Below the pieces are notes generated by a model. It had not been told where the DNA came from. It searched no databases and worked only from the letters and a program-made list of their open reading frames with translations. Below, one piece after another: positions 8,005-17,760 of a stretch of DNA of 64,000 nt. A program made the translations under genes and the position numbers. Source of the DNA: Verrucomicrobiaceae bacterium (lineage in GTDB: Bacteria > Verrucomicrobiota > Verrucomicrobiia > Verrucomicrobiales > Verrucomicrobiaceae); contig JAIYDW010000244.1 of the NCBI GenBank assembly GCA_027487315.1, positions 1 to 64,000 on the forward strand, in the 5' to 3' direction. How positions within the stretch are numbered: position 1 is the stretch's first letter; every line of letters begins with the position of its first letter.

Positions 8005-9222
8005 GTGTCCAATCCCTCCCCGCCAACCACGAGCCGCATTCGTTTGGCAGCCCTCTTTTTCCTCATGGCTCTCCCCATGGGCATGTGGACAGTCCCCCTC
8101 GGCAATGTGATGATCGCCTTCCAAAAAGGCCACCTCCTCCCCTGGGTCCTCGCCACCGGCGGCATCAGCGCCTTCATCTCACCCCTCGTCATTGGCGCTC
8201 TCGCAGACCAGCGCGTCTCCCCCACTCTCATCCTCCGCTGGCTCAGCCTTGCTACCAGCCTGCTCCTCGCTCTCGTATGCCGGGCCATCGAAGCCGGTTG
8301 GAGCGACGCCGCCATTCTTGCCTGCGCCCTCGCCATGTCTCTCGTTTCGACCCCTATGTGGGGCCTTGGCTCCTCAGTCGTCCTCTCCCAACTCCGCCAA
8401 CCTGGTCGTCAATTCGGCCCCGTCCGCGCCTGGGCCACCATCGGCTGGATGGCCGGCGGTTGGCTCGTCAGCTACGTCCTCCACTCCGATTCCAGCGTCC
8501 TCAGCGGCTACGTCGCCGCGGGTTTTTGGCTCGCCGTCACCGCTTTCACCTGCACCCTGCCAATCATCCCTCCCCCCGACGCAGGCGGTCATCGCGGCTG
8601 GAAACAAATCCTCGGCCTCGACGCCCTCGACCTCCTCCGCGATCCCAATCACCGCATGGTCTTCATCACCGCCGCACTCTACACCATGCCCCTCGCGGCT
8701 TTTTACCCCTACTGCGTCCGCCATCTCAAAGAACTCGGCGTCCCTGGTCCCACCGGGATCATGACCCTCGGTCAAATCACCGAGGTCCTCGTCATGATCG
8801 TCCTCGCCAACCTCATGACCCGCTTCCGTCTCAAATGGGTCTTCCTCTCCGGCATCGCCTTTGGCCTCCTGCGCTACCTCGTCTTCATGCTCGGCACTCC
8901 CTCATGGATCATCACCGGCATTGTCCTCCATGGTCTCGCCTACACTCTCTACTTCATCACCACTCAAATCTACCTCGAAGACCGCATCCCAACCATCCAG
9001 CGCGCACGCGCCCAAGCCCTCCTCACTCTCCTCTCTAGCGGCGTCGGCAACCTTGCAGGCTTCCTCGGCAGCGGCCTCTGGCTGGCCTATTGCGAAAAAT
9101 CCAACGGCGGCCATGTTCCCTGGTCCACCTTCTGGGGCGGCCTCGCCCTCGCCACAGGCTTCGTCTTCCTCTTCTTCGCAACCTTCTACAAAGGACGCGG
9201 CCGCCATCTCGAAAACTCCTAA
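8005..9222 (+). CDS. MFS transporter, nucleoside-permease-like
   Basis: About 405 residues with some 12 hydrophobic segments, starting LAALFFLMALPMGMWTVPLGNVM, and a cytosolic loop after the sixth. The early ALADQRVSPTLILRW matches the loop 2-3 G-x-L-A-D-R signature of major facilitator permeases. RQFGPVRAWATIGWMAGGW is the R-x-x-x-(T/S)-x-G-W motif seen in the NupG/XapB nucleoside:proton symporter and LacY-like branches. The substrate cannot be set from sequence alone. The start is unsure: TTG at 7969 and GTG at 8005 are both in frame. GTG gives MSNPSPPTTSRIRL just before the first membrane segment and is preferred. It is followed after 18 bases by the riboflavin synthase gene, so they may be co-transcribed. 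Confidence 0.85.
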   Translation: MSNPSPPTTSRIRLAALFFLMALPMGMWTVPLGNVMIAFQKGHLLPWVLATGGISAFISPLVIGALADQRVSPTLILRWLSLATSLLLALVCRAIEAGWSDAAILACALAMSLVSTPMWGLGSSVVLSQLRQPGRQFGPVRAWATIGWMAGGWLVSYVLHSDSSVLSGYVAAGFWLAVTAFTCTLPIIPPPDAGGHRGWKQILGLDALDLLRDPNHRMVFITAALYTMPLAAFYPYCVRHLKELGVPGPTGIMTLGQITEVLVMIVLANLMTRFRLKWVFLSGIAFGLLRYLVFMLGTPSWIITGIVLHGLAYTLYFITTQIYLEDRIPTIQRARAQALLTLLSSGVGNLAGFLGSGLWLAYCEKSNGGHVPWSTFWGGLALATGFVFLFFATFYKGRGRHLENS

Positions 9223-9240
9223 ACCCTAATTCATCACACC

Positions 9241-9840
9241 ATGTTCACCGGCCTCGTCGAATCCACCGCCTCCGTCCTCTCCCTCGAAGAAAAAGGCCAA
9301 AGCGCCCGCCTCCTCCTCCACTCCCCCACCCTCGCCCCTCAAGTCGCTCTCGGCGACAGCATCGCCATCAACGGCTGCTGCCTCACTGTCGCCGCCATCG
9401 ACATCCCCGCCGCCACCCTCGCCTTCGACCTCCTCGCCCAGACCCTCCGCGTCACCAGCCTCGGCGACCTCGCCCCCGGCTCCCTCGTCAACCTCGAACG
9501 CGCCATGCAAATCGGCGACCGCTTCGGTGGCCACTTCGTCCAGGGCCACGTCGACGCCACCGTCACCGTCCTCGATTGGTCACGCCACGGCCAGGACCAC
9601 CAACTCACTGTCTCCCTCCCCCCCGAACACCGCGGCCTCGTTATCCCAAAAGGCTCCGTCTGCCTCGACGGCATCTCCCTCACCGCCGCCGAAGTCACTC
9701 CCGACTCCATCACCTGCTGGATCATCCCCCACACCATCGAGATGACCCACCTCAAATCCATGTCCCCAGGCCGCCGCCTCAACATCGAGTTCGACATGCT
9801 CGGCAAATACGTCCAAAACCTCCTTGCCGCCCGATCCTGA
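9241..9840 (+). CDS. ribE: Riboflavin synthase, alpha chain
   Basis: 199 residues made of two lumazine-binding repeats. The first (about 1-90) opens with the diagnostic MFTGLVE and has [13 protein letters not shown]. The second (about 98-190) has [28 protein letters not shown] and IPHTIEMT. The enzyme dismutates two 6,7-dimethyl-8-ribityllumazine molecules to riboflavin as a cytosolic trimer. Length and motif order are normal. The remaining rib genes are not in the window. No FMN riboswitch fits in the 18 bases before the start. Confidence 0.97.
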   Translation: MFTGLVESTASVLSLEEKGQSARLLLHSPTLAPQVALGDSIAINGCCLTVAAIDIPAATLAFDLLAQTLRVTSLGDLAPGSLVNLERAMQIGDRFGGHFVQGHVDATVTVLDWSRHGQDHQLTVSLPPEHRGLVIPKGSVCLDGISLTAAEVTPDSITCWIIPHTIEMTHLKSMSPGRRLNIEFDMLGKYVQNLLAARS

Positions 9841-9846
9841 AAGCCA

Positions 9847-9871
9847 AACGACTGCAAACTACGCAGTCGTT
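9847..9871 (+). terminator. Stem-loop between ribE and the DUF1501 gene
   Basis: A perfect 9-base stem AACGACTGC / GCAGTCGTT closes the loop AAACTAC, seven bases after the ribE stop. The U-tract is poor (TTACCTCG follows), so it may be a weak or Rho-assisted terminator or an mRNA 3'-end stabiliser. Confidence 0.45.
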
Positions 9872-9892
9872 ACCTCGTATCTTGGGGACGCC

Positions 9893-11347
9893 ATGAATCC
9901 CCTCCTCGACTTCCACCGTCTCCAGACCCGCCGCCAGTTCTTCGGAGACACCGGCCTCCGCGCAGGCAGCATCGCCCTCGCCTCGATGCTTGGCCATGAG
10001 ATGGCCTCCGCCAGCCAACTCCAAGCCCCCCTCCCTGGCCTCCCCCACTTCGCCCCCAAAGCCAAGCGCCTCATCTACCTCCACATGAACGGCGCCCCGT
10101 CCCAGCTCGACCTCTGGGACTACAAACCCCAACTCCAATCCCACTTCGACAAAGACCTCCCGGAAAGCATCCGCAACGGCCAGCGCATCACCACCATGAC
10201 CAGCGGCCAGGCCCGCCTCCCTGTCGCCCCCTCCATGTTCAAATTCACCCAACACGGCAAATCCGGCCGCTGGGTCAGCGAACTCCTCCCCCACACCGCC
10301 AAAGTCGTCGACGAACTCGCCGTCATCAAATCCGTCCACACCACCGCCATCAATCATGACCCCGCCTGCACCTACGTCATGACCGGCTCCGAGGTCCCGG
10401 GCAAAGCCTCCATCGGTTCCTGGCTCTCCTACGGCCTCGGCTCCGCCTCCAACGACCTCCCCGCCTTCGTCGTCTTCACCCCCTCCTTCCCCGCCGCCAG
10501 TCAGGCCCAGGCCCTCTTCACCCGCATGTGGAGCAGTGGCTTCCTTCCCACCAAATTCACCGGCGTCGCTCTCCGCGGCCAGGGCGACCCCGTCCTCTAC
10601 GTCAAAAATCCCCCCGGCGTCGACCCCTCCAACCGCCGCGCCATGCTCGACGCCCTCGGCGAACTCAACCACCTCAACCACTCCCGCATCGGCGACCCCG
10701 AAATCCAGACCCGCATCGCTCAATACGAAATGGCCTTCCGCATGCAAACCAGCGTGCCCGAACTCACCGACCTCACCAAAGAATCCAAAGCCACCCTCGA
10801 CATGTACGGCGACGACGTCCACCGCCAGGGCAGCTTCACCCAGAGCGCCATCCTCGCTCGCCGCCTCATCGAGCGTGGCACCCGTGTCGTCCAAATCCTC
10901 CACCGCGGCTGGGACCAGCACAACAACCTCCCCAAACTCATCAAAGGCCAGGTCGACGACAGCGAACGCGCCTGCGCCGCCCTCATCATGGACCTCAAAC
11001 AACGCGGCCTCCTGGAGGACACCCTCGTCGTCTGGGGCGGCGAATTCGGCCGCACCGTCTACTCCCAGGGCTCCCTCACCAAAGACAACTACGGCCGCGA
11101 CCACCACCCCCGCTGCTTCACCATGTGGATGGCTGGCGGCGGCGTCAAAGGCGGCATCGAGTTCGGCGAAACCGACGACTTCTCCTACAACATCACCAAA
11201 GACCCTGTCCACATCAACGACCTCAACGCCACCATCCTCCACCTCATGGGCATCGACCACCGCAAGTTCACCTTCAAATTCCAAGGCCTCGACCAGCGCC
11301 TCACGGGCGTCGAAGACCACCACGTCATCAAAGGCATCCTCGCCTAA
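9893..11347 (+). CDS. DUF1501 protein (sulfatase-like, Tat-exported)
   Basis: About 484 residues. The ATG at 9893 has GGGGA five bases upstream and yields [21 protein letters not shown], a twin-arginine (RRQFF) export signal. A frame reaching back to 9824 overlaps the stem-loop and ribE and is rejected. Family elements are present: [90 protein letters not shown] and [19 protein letters not shown]1501 proteins share the alkaline phosphatase/sulfatase fold and are abundant in Planctomycetes and Verrucomicrobia next to cytochrome/DUF1549 genes. Their reaction is not established. Forty bases separate it from the partner gene at 11387. Confidence 0.92.
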   Translation: MNPLLDFHRLQTRRQFFGDTGLRAGSIALASMLGHEMASASQLQAPLPGLPHFAPKAKRLIYLHMNGAPSQLDLWDYKPQLQSHFDKDLPESIRNGQRITTMTSGQARLPVAPSMFKFTQHGKSGRWVSELLPHTAKVVDELAVIKSVHTTAINHDPACTYVMTGSEVPGKASIGSWLSYGLGSASNDLPAFVVFTPSFPAASQAQALFTRMWSSGFLPTKFTGVALRGQGDPVLYVKNPPGVDPSNRRAMLDALGELNHLNHSRIGDPEIQTRIAQYEMAFRMQTSVPELTDLTKESKATLDMYGDDVHRQGSFTQSAILARRLIERGTRVVQILHRGWDQHNNLPKLIKGQVDDSERACAALIMDLKQRGLLEDTLVVWGGEFGRTVYSQGSLTKDNYGRDHHPRCFTMWMAGGGVKGGIEFGETDDFSYNITKDPVHINDLNATILHLMGIDHRKFTFKFQGLDQRLTGVEDHHVIKGILA

Positions 11348-11386
11348 CTCCTCGTCCTCGTCCTACCCCATCGCCCCCGTCCCACG

Positions 11387-14300
11387 ATGTCCCCCCGCCT
11401 CCTCCTCACCCTCCTCCTGCTCACCGGCCCCACCCACGCCGCAGGCACCCTCGACTTCAACCGCGACATCCGCCCCATCCTCTCCGACAACTGCTTCGCC
11501 TGCCACGGCTTCGACGCCAAAAAACGTAAGGCCGACCTCCGCCTCGACACTCCCGAAGGCGCCTACGCCGCCATCGACGGCGCTTTCCCCGTCAAACCTG
11601 GCGACGCCCAATCCAGCACCATCATCCACCGCGCCCTCGCCACCGACGAGGACGAAGTCATGCCCCCACCCGAAACCAACAAAAAACTCACCTCCTCTCA
11701 AATCGAAACCCTCAAACGCTGGATCAGCGAAGGCGCTGAATACAAAAAACACTGGAGCTTCGAACCCCCTGTCAAAACAACTCCCCCACCCATCCCCAAT
11801 CCCCACATCCGCAACCCCATCGACAACTTCATCCAGGCCGAACTCCCCAAACACAACCTCTCGCCCGCCCCCGAAGCCTCCAAAGAAGCCCTCATCCGCC
11901 GCGTCACCCTCGACCTCACCGGCCTCCCTCCCACGCTCCAGGAAATCGACGCCTTCCTCGCCGACTCCTCCCCGGACGCCTACGAAAAACTCGTCGCCCG
12001 CCTCCTCAAATCCCAGCGCTACGGCGAACACATGGGCCGCTACTGGCTCGACGCCGCCCGCTACGCCGACACCCACGGCCTCCACCTCGACAACGAACGC
12101 AGCATGTGGCCTTACCGCGACTGGGTCGTCCGCGCCTTCAATGACAACCTCCCCTTTGACCAATTCACCACCTGGCAACTCGCCGGCGACCTCCTCCCAA
12201 ACGCCACCCTCGATCAAAAAATCGCCTCCGGCTTCAACCGCTGCAACGTCACCACCAGCGAAGGCGGCAGCATCAACGAAGAATTCGTCTTCCGCTACGC
12301 CGTCGACCGCACCGATACCACCGTCGCCGTCTGGCTCGGCCTCACCGCCGGTTGCGCCGTTTGCCACGATCACAAATTCGACCCCATCACCCAAAAGGAA
12401 TTCTACCAGCTCTACGCCTTCTTCAACAGCGCCGCCGACCCCGCCATGGACGGCAACATCCTCCTCACCCCACCCACCCTCCGCCTCAGCACCCCCGCCC
12501 AATCCAAACAACTCGCCGACCTCGATCAAAAAATCACCACGGTCCAATCCAAGATCCGCGACGCCCTCAAGACCCTGAACTACATCGACCCCGCCACCCT
12601 CACCCCACCTCCCCCCGTCGCCACCAGCGAAGTGGTCTGGTTCGAGGACGCCTTCCCCGCAGGCTCAGATCTCCAAACCGCCGGCGCCCCCACCGAATTC
12701 GTCACCCAGGAAACCGGCCCCATCTTCAGCGGCAAAAAAGCCCTCAAACGCACCGCCACCGGCGTCGCCCAGGACTTCTTCACCAAGGGCCGCAACTTCA
12801 CCGTCCCACCCAACGGCAAACTCAGCGTCCAGTGCTACCTCGACGAAAAAAATCCCCCCACCGCTGTCATGCTCCAATTCCACACCGCCGGCTGGAACCA
12901 CCGCGCCGTCTGGGGTGAAGAAGGTGCCATCCCCTTCGGCCAGGTCCGCACCCCCGAACGCGTCAAAGTCGGCCCCCTCCCCGCCCTCGGCAAATGGACC
13001 AAACTCGAAGTCGACGCCGCCAAACTCGGCCTCAAACCCGGTGCCAAAGTCACCGGCTTCGCCTTCACCCAATTCAACGGCACCGTCTTCTGGGACCACC
13101 TCGCCATGAGCTCCCGCGTCGATCCCGCCAAAGACCCCCAATGGTCCCTGCAAGCTTGGATCAAAGCCAACCAAGGCAAACGCGTCGCCGAACTCCCCGG
13201 CGATCTTCAAACCCTTGTGCGCGGCAAAAAAGCCGCCGAATGGCCCGCACCCGACGCCGCCCGCCTCAAAGACTGGTGGCTCGAAAACGAATACCAGGGC
13301 TCCCGCGAAATCATCGAAGGCATCGGCGCTCAAAAACTCGCACTAGAAGCCGAAAAGAAAGCCCTCGAAGACACCATCCCCGCCACCTTCATCATGGCGG
13401 ATCTGCCCGAACCCCGCCCCAGCTTCATCATGGACCGCGGCCTCTATGACAAACCCACCACTCCCGTCAGCCGCAACACCCCCGCTCTCTTTCCCCCTCT
13501 TCCCAACAAAGAAAACGCCTCCCGCCTCGACCTCGCCAAGTGGCTGGTAAGCCCCGAACACCCCCTCACCGCCCGCGTCGCCGTCAACCGCCTCTGGCAG
13601 CAATTCTTCGGCACCGGCCTCGTCAAAACCAGCAACGACTTCGGCTCCCAAGGCGCCCCTCCCACCCATCCCGAACTCCTCGACTGGCTCGCTGTCACCT
13701 TCCGCGAAGACGGCTGGGACATGAAAAAATTCGTCACCCGCCTCGTCACCTCCCACACCTATCGCCAAACCGCTCAATTCTCCCCCGAAAACCTCCAGGC
13801 GGATCCCGAAAACAAGCTCCTCGCCCGCGGCCCCCGCTTCCGCCTCGATGCCGAAGTCGTTCGCGACCAGGCCCTCTTCCTCTCCGGCCTCCTCTCCCCC
13901 ACCATGGGCGGCAAAGGCGTCCGCCCCTATCAACCCGAAAACATCTGGGAACCCGTCGCCTTCGGCGGCAGCAACACCAAAAACTACATCCAGGATCATG
14001 GCGAATCCCTCTACCGCCGCAGCCTCTACACCTTCTGGAAACGCACCGCACCGCCACCCAACATGACCTCCTTCGACGCCCCCAATCGCGAAAGCTATTG
14101 CCTCCAGCGCGAACGCAGCAACACCCCCCTGCAGGCCCTCACTCTCATGAACGACATCCAGTTCTTCGAAGCCTCACGCGCCTTCGCACAACGCGTCCTC
14201 ACCACCACCCCATCCACTCCGGATCGCCTCACCACCCTCTTCCGTTCCGCCACCGGCCGCCACCCCGAACCCTCCGAACTCACCATCCTCGAACAAGCCC

Positions 14301-14467
14301 TCTCCAAACACCTCGCCAACTTCAAAACCCAACCCGAAGCAGCCCAACAAGCCATCACCTACGGCGAGTCCAAACCCGACCCCGCCCTCAACCCCTCCGA
14401 ACTCGCCGCCTGGACCCTCCTCGCCAACCTCATCCTAAACCTCGACGAAGTCGTCACCAAAAGCTAA
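11387..14467 (+). CDS. Planctomycete-type cytochrome c / DUF1549 / DUF1553 protein
   Basis: 1026 residues with an N-terminal signal peptide ending THAAG. Residues 36-40 are a heme c-binding CFACH within a PSCyt1 domain (FNRDIRPILSDN, MPPPETNKKLTSSQI, LKRWISEGAEY). DUF1549 follows: RRVTLDLTGLPPTLQEIDAF, WLDAARYADTHGLHLDN, and a second CxxCH at about 322-326 (CAVCHDHKFDPI). A jellyroll-like insert of roughly 180 residues (about 415-600) precedes DUF1553 (LAKWLVSPEHPLTARVAVNR, ESYCLQRERSNTPLQALTLMND). It is exported, presumably to the periplasm, as a multiheme-type partner of the DUF1501 protein; what the pair does is unknown. Here the DUF1501 gene comes first. Coding strand use is extreme for C-ending codons. 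Confidence 0.93.
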   Translation: MSPRLLLTLLLLTGPTHAAGTLDFNRDIRPILSDNCFACHGFDAKKRKADLRLDTPEGAYAAIDGAFPVKPGDAQSSTIIHRALATDEDEVMPPPETNKKLTSSQIETLKRWISEGAEYKKHWSFEPPVKTTPPPIPNPHIRNPIDNFIQAELPKHNLSPAPEASKEALIRRVTLDLTGLPPTLQEIDAFLADSSPDAYEKLVARLLKSQRYGEHMGRYWLDAARYADTHGLHLDNERSMWPYRDWVVRAFNDNLPFDQFTTWQLAGDLLPNATLDQKIASGFNRCNVTTSEGGSINEEFVFRYAVDRTDTTVAVWLGLTAGCAVCHDHKFDPITQKEFYQLYAFFNSAADPAMDGNILLTPPTLRLSTPAQSKQLADLDQKITTVQSKIRDALKTLNYIDPATLTPPPPVATSEVVWFEDAFPAGSDLQTAGAPTEFVTQETGPIFSGKKALKRTATGVAQDFFTKGRNFTVPPNGKLSVQCYLDEKNPPTAVMLQFHTAGWNHRAVWGEEGAIPFGQVRTPERVKVGPLPALGKWTKLEVDAAKLGLKPGAKVTGFAFTQFNGTVFWDHLAMSSRVDPAKDPQWSLQAWIKANQGKRVAELPGDLQTLVRGKKAAEWPAPDAARLKDWWLENEYQGSREIIEGIGAQKLALEAEKKALEDTIPATFIMADLPEPRPSFIMDRGLYDKPTTPVSRNTPALFPPLPNKENASRLDLAKWLVSPEHPLTARVAVNRLWQQFFGTGLVKTSNDFGSQGAPPTHPELLDWLAVTFREDGWDMKKFVTRLVTSHTYRQTAQFSPENLQADPENKLLARGPRFRLDAEVVRDQALFLSGLLSPTMGGKGVRPYQPENIWEPVAFGGSNTKNYIQDHGESLYRRSLYTFWKRTAPPPNMTSFDAPNRESYCLQRERSNTPLQALTLMNDIQFFEASRAFAQRVLTTTPSTPDRLTTLFRSATGRHPEPSELTILEQALSKHLANFKTQPEAAQQAITYGESKPDPALNPSELAAWTLLANLILNLDEVVTKS

Positions 14468-14490
14468 CCGCGCTCCCACAACCGGGCACA

Positions 14491-14517
14491 GAGAACAGCG
14501 AACAGCGAACAAAATCC
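14491..14517 (+). repeat. Three phase-locked 7-base repeats (GAGAACA/GCGAACA family)
   Basis: GAGAACA and then two copies of GCGAACA are followed by AAATCC, in the gap between the cytochrome gene and the AsnC-like gene. The same family and the same AAATCC ending occur at 49987-50016. Confidence 0.7.
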
Positions 14518-14565
14518 ACCCACCTCTTCCCCTTGTGATTCGTTAATTCCCTGTAATCCTGCCCC

Positions 14566-15696
14566 ATGTCCGCTGCTCTCGAAACCCCCACCGAACACAC
14601 CGAAGAAATCAACGCCCGCATCCTCGCCGTCAGCGAAGACCGCGTGAAAGGTTTCCTCCAACACCCTTTCCAATTCATCGCCGAAGAAAGCGGCATCGAC
14701 TTCGACACCGTCGTCGAGCGCATCCGCGCCATGCTCAAAGCCGGCGTCATCCGCCGCGTCCGCCAAACCCTCCTCGCCAACAAACTCGCCGAAGGCGCCC
14801 TCGTCGCCTGGAAAGTCCCTGCCGACAAACTCGACGCCGCTTTCGAATTCCTCTTCAAACAGGATCCCTTCAGCGGCCATGTCGTCCTCCGCTCCACCGA
14901 TCGCGAAATCAGCGGCAGCGACTTCCGCCTCTGGACCACTCTCAAAGTCCCCCAGGACCGCAACATCAACGACCACTGTGACGTCCTCAAACGCCTCATC
15001 GGCGCCGAAGACTACTACACCATGCAGGCCCACGGCATCTTCGCCCTCGGCGTCGGTCACGTCCGCCGTAAATCCATGGAGCCCGGTGAAAAAGCCGACG
15101 TCCCCGCCGTCATGATGACCACCAACATCGCCGACCTCGACGCTGAAGAGTGGAACATCCTCCTCCATCTCAAAGGCGACCTCACCGCCGACGAAATCGG
15201 CCCCGAACCCTGGCTCGGCCGCGCCCAAGCCGCAGGCGTCTCCATGGAAAAGTTCTGCGAAGTCGCCAAACGCCTCGACTCCAAAGGCGTCATCGGTCGC
15301 TTCTCCACCTTCCTCGAACACGTCAAACCCAGCGCCACCGGCGTCCGCGTCACCCGCTTCAACGCCCTCTTCCACTGGAAAGTCCCCAAAGGCATGGAAG
15401 AACGCGCCGGCGGTGAAGTCGGTCGTCACCCCATCATGACCCACGCCTACTGGCGCGAAGGCGGCGAACGCTTCGCCAACGTCAACATCATGGGCGTCAT
15501 CCACGGCACCGACAAAGAAACCGTCCTCACCCACAAAGCCGCCATCGACAAACACCTCATCGACTCCGGCATCCCCGTCGAATACACCAACGTCTTCTGG
15601 GGCGGCCGCAGCGAGATCAAACCCAGCGAGATCTCCCCCATCATCTTCAACGAATGGCACGCCAAATGGAAAGACGTCCCCGGCCCCGTCATTTGA
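14566..15696 (+). CDS. Double AsnC/Lrp-like protein, siroheme-decarboxylase-like
   Basis: 376 residues with two similar halves, each a winged-helix-like segment followed by an AsnC-type alpha/beta domain. First half: FIAEESGIDFDTVVERIRAMLKAGVIRRVRQTLL and GALVAWKVPADKLDAAFEFLFK. Second half: LKGDLTADEIG, FCEVAKRLDSKGVIGRFSTFLEH and FNALFHWKVPKGMEERAG. The pattern G-V-I-R-R then A-x-x-x-W-x-V-P is that of AhbA/AhbB and NirD/NirL siroheme decarboxylases rather than of DNA-binding Lrp. In those, two chains or two halves form a heterodimer. A siroheme or heme-related decarboxylase is inferred; a transcription regulator is the alternative. No nir, ahb or nitrite reductase genes are adjacent; hemA/hemC are 24 kb away. 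Confidence 0.7.
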   Translation: MSAALETPTEHTEEINARILAVSEDRVKGFLQHPFQFIAEESGIDFDTVVERIRAMLKAGVIRRVRQTLLANKLAEGALVAWKVPADKLDAAFEFLFKQDPFSGHVVLRSTDREISGSDFRLWTTLKVPQDRNINDHCDVLKRLIGAEDYYTMQAHGIFALGVGHVRRKSMEPGEKADVPAVMMTTNIADLDAEEWNILLHLKGDLTADEIGPEPWLGRAQAAGVSMEKFCEVAKRLDSKGVIGRFSTFLEHVKPSATGVRVTRFNALFHWKVPKGMEERAGGEVGRHPIMTHAYWREGGERFANVNIMGVIHGTDKETVLTHKAAIDKHLIDSGIPVEYTNVFWGGRSEIKPSEISPIIFNEWHAKWKDVPGPVI

Positions 15697-15851
15697 TGTC
15701 TTGAGTCAAGCGCTGCTACCCACCCGGCGCACAAGATTCTTCATCAGATCATCCAAACCTCGAACATCATCGCCTCCTCCGGTGTCTATCACCGCAGGAA
15801 TCGTCGCGCTAAAGTCGGCGCACTCTTTCCCAATTCGCAACCTCGCTTCCG

Positions 15852-16649
15852 ATGCCTGCCATCCTCCCCCCTCCCTTCCCCACCACCTCCGAAGACAAGA
15901 ACGCCGAAGAATCCTATCGCTGCGAAGTCGACGACCGCCACCTCATCAGCGGCCCCAACCGCCGCCTCAAAGAACTCAGCCTCCTCTTCAAAGTCGTTCG
16001 CGACTTCTTCAACGGCTTCCGCGGCCTCCACTTCGTCGGCCCCTGCATCACCGTCTTCGGCTCCGCGCGCTTCAAAGAAGATCACCCTTCCTACCAGCTC
16101 GCCCGCCAAATGGGCGCCGCCATCGCCAAACTTGGTTTCACCGTCATCACCGGCGGCGGCCCCGGCATCATGGAAGCCGCCAATCGGGGCGCCAAAGACG
16201 TCAACGGCCGCTCCGTTGGCTGCAACATCGAACTCCCCTTCGAACAATCCCATAACCCCTACCTAGACAAGTGGGTCACGATGAAATACTTCTTCGTCCG
16301 CAAAGTCCTCCTCCTCAAATACAGCTACGGCTTCGTCATGATGCCCGGCGGCTTCGGCACCATGGATGAAATGTTCGAGTCTTTGACCCTCATCCAAACC
16401 GGTAAGATAAAGAACTTCCCTGTCGTCGTCATGGGAACCGAGTTCTGGGCTCCCATGAAACCTTTCCTCGACCACATGGTCAAATGCGGCACCATCAGCC
16501 CCGGCGATATCGACCTCATGCTCTTCACTGACTCCATCGATGAAGCCATCGATTACCTCACCCACCGCGCAGTCAAACAATTCGGCCTCAGACGCCACTG
16601 CATCCCCGTCAGCAATCCCCTCCTCGGCGAAAAAGGCCTCGACCGCTGA
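15852..16649 (+). CDS. LOG-family (TIGR00730) nucleotide phosphoribohydrolase-like protein
   Basis: 265 residues. The family motifs GGGPGIMEAANRGA (about residues 99-112) and MPGGFGTMDEMFE (about 165-177; PGGxGTxxE) are both intact. FGSARFKEDHPSYQLARQMG forms the first Rossmann element and WVTMKYFFVRKVLLLKYS the helix between them. LOG enzymes cleave cytokinin riboside 5'-monophosphate or purine nucleotides to the base and ribose 5-phosphate. They are often misannotated as lysine decarboxylases. About 50 N-terminal residues precede the core, as in the longer bacterial subgroup. It is separated from the AsnC-like gene by 155 bases, so co-transcription is possible but not shown. Confidence 0.9.
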   Translation: MPAILPPPFPTTSEDKNAEESYRCEVDDRHLISGPNRRLKELSLLFKVVRDFFNGFRGLHFVGPCITVFGSARFKEDHPSYQLARQMGAAIAKLGFTVITGGGPGIMEAANRGAKDVNGRSVGCNIELPFEQSHNPYLDKWVTMKYFFVRKVLLLKYSYGFVMMPGGFGTMDEMFESLTLIQTGKIKNFPVVVMGTEFWAPMKPFLDHMVKCGTISPGDIDLMLFTDSIDEAIDYLTHRAVKQFGLRRHCIPVSNPLLGEKGLDR

Positions 16650-16723
16650 ACCGACATTCGCCAGTCAAATAACCAGCCACTCCAGATGATTAACTTAGGC
16701 TAATCATTAAGAACCTCTACAAC

Positions 16724-16752
16724 TTGTCATTAAAATGTAAGTTATTTATGAT
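16724..16752 (+). promoter_or_regulatory. Sigma-70-type promoter of the alpha/beta hydrolase gene
   Basis: TTGTCA (16724-16729) and TATGAT (16747-16752) match the -35 and -10 consensus at 5 of 6 bases each, with an exact 17-base spacer. It lies in a conspicuous AT-rich gap (16690-16790), about 50 bases before the ATG at 16802. Confidence 0.6.
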
Positions 16753-16801
16753 AATTATATTGATTGTTCCCTAGTCAACTCCATATTGTCGGCCTTCACC
16801 C

Positions 16802-17713
16802 ATGAAGGACGCCTCTCTCACCCTCAGTTCAGGCTTGCGCCTTTGCTACGCCGAATTCGGCGATCCCCAGGGCGTCCCCACCTTCTACTTCCACGGCTGG
16901 CCCTGCTCTCGTCTCCACGCCTGGACCATGCACGAAGCCGCCCTCAAACAAGGCATCCGACTCATCTGCCCCGACCGCCCCGGACTCGGTCTCTCCGACG
17001 ACCACCCCGAACGCCAACTCCTCGACTGGCCCCCTGTCATCGAAGAACTCGCCCACCACCTCGGCTGGGAAAAATTCCACATCATCGGCGTCTCCGGTGG
17101 CGGTCCCTACGCCCTCGTCTGCGCCGCCCTCATCCCAAAACGCCTGCTCAGCACCCAAGTTGTCTGCGGCGCCCCACCCATTGGTGAACTCGGCACCCAG
17201 GACCTCTTCTGGATCTATCGTCTCCTCATCCGCCTTCGAAAAGTCAGCACCATCGCCCTCGGCCTCGTCTTAGGCTTCGGTGCCGAACTCGCCTCCAAAC
17301 ACCAGCACGACTTCCCCCTCCGCAATCTCATCGGTCTCCTCTCCCCCAGCGATCAAGCCTCCCTCCAAAACCCAGGCCACTTCAATACCATGGCGCTCAG
17401 CTTCCGCCACGCCGTCCGCAATGGCACCCGCGGCCTCATCACCGACGCCGACATCTACCTCAATCCCTGGAACTTCCGCTTCTCTGACATTACCATCCCC
17501 GTTCATTTCTGGCACGGCAAACAAGATCGCAACATCGCCTGGACCTACGCCGAAAAAATCGCCCGCCAAATCCCCAATGCCATCACCCACTGGTTTGACG
17601 ACGAAGGCCACTACTCCCTCCCCGTCAACCAGGCCCCCAACATCTTCGCCCAAGTCCTCGCCGCCCATCCTACCGATGCGTTCCCCTCTAGGCTCAACGC
17701 CCAAGTCGGTTAG
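16802..17713 (+). CDS. Alpha/beta hydrolase
   Basis: 303 residues. The oxyanion-hole element YFHGWPCSR (about residue 31) comes first. The nucleophile elbow GVSGGGPYAL follows (Ser98), then a cap region of about 110 residues. The acid is Asp in HGKQDRNIAW (about 241) and the base is His in DDEGHYSLP (about 270), so the catalytic triad is complete. DRPGLGLSD is typical of the soluble epoxide hydrolase/lipase-type branch. There is no signal peptide. The substrate is unknown. It has its own promoter in the AT-rich gap upstream and is followed after 47 bases by the phosphoesterase gene. Confidence 0.9.
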   Translation: MKDASLTLSSGLRLCYAEFGDPQGVPTFYFHGWPCSRLHAWTMHEAALKQGIRLICPDRPGLGLSDDHPERQLLDWPPVIEELAHHLGWEKFHIIGVSGGGPYALVCAALIPKRLLSTQVVCGAPPIGELGTQDLFWIYRLLIRLRKVSTIALGLVLGFGAELASKHQHDFPLRNLIGLLSPSDQASLQNPGHFNTMALSFRHAVRNGTRGLITDADIYLNPWNFRFSDITIPVHFWHGKQDRNIAWTYAEKIARQIPNAITHWFDDEGHYSLPVNQAPNIFAQVLAAHPTDAFPSRLNAQVG

Positions 17714-17760
17714 AGAAATTTAAAAAGAGAAGTGGTCGTTGAGTTGCTTTAATCTCCCTC

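Noticed and set aside
9223-9240. FMN riboswitch before ribE
   Set aside because: Only 18 bases separate the stop of the transporter gene from the start; no room for the aptamer.
10536-12578. 680-residue plus-strand open frame
   Set aside because: Ser/Pro/Thr-rich frame-shifted shadow of the DUF1501 and cytochrome genes.
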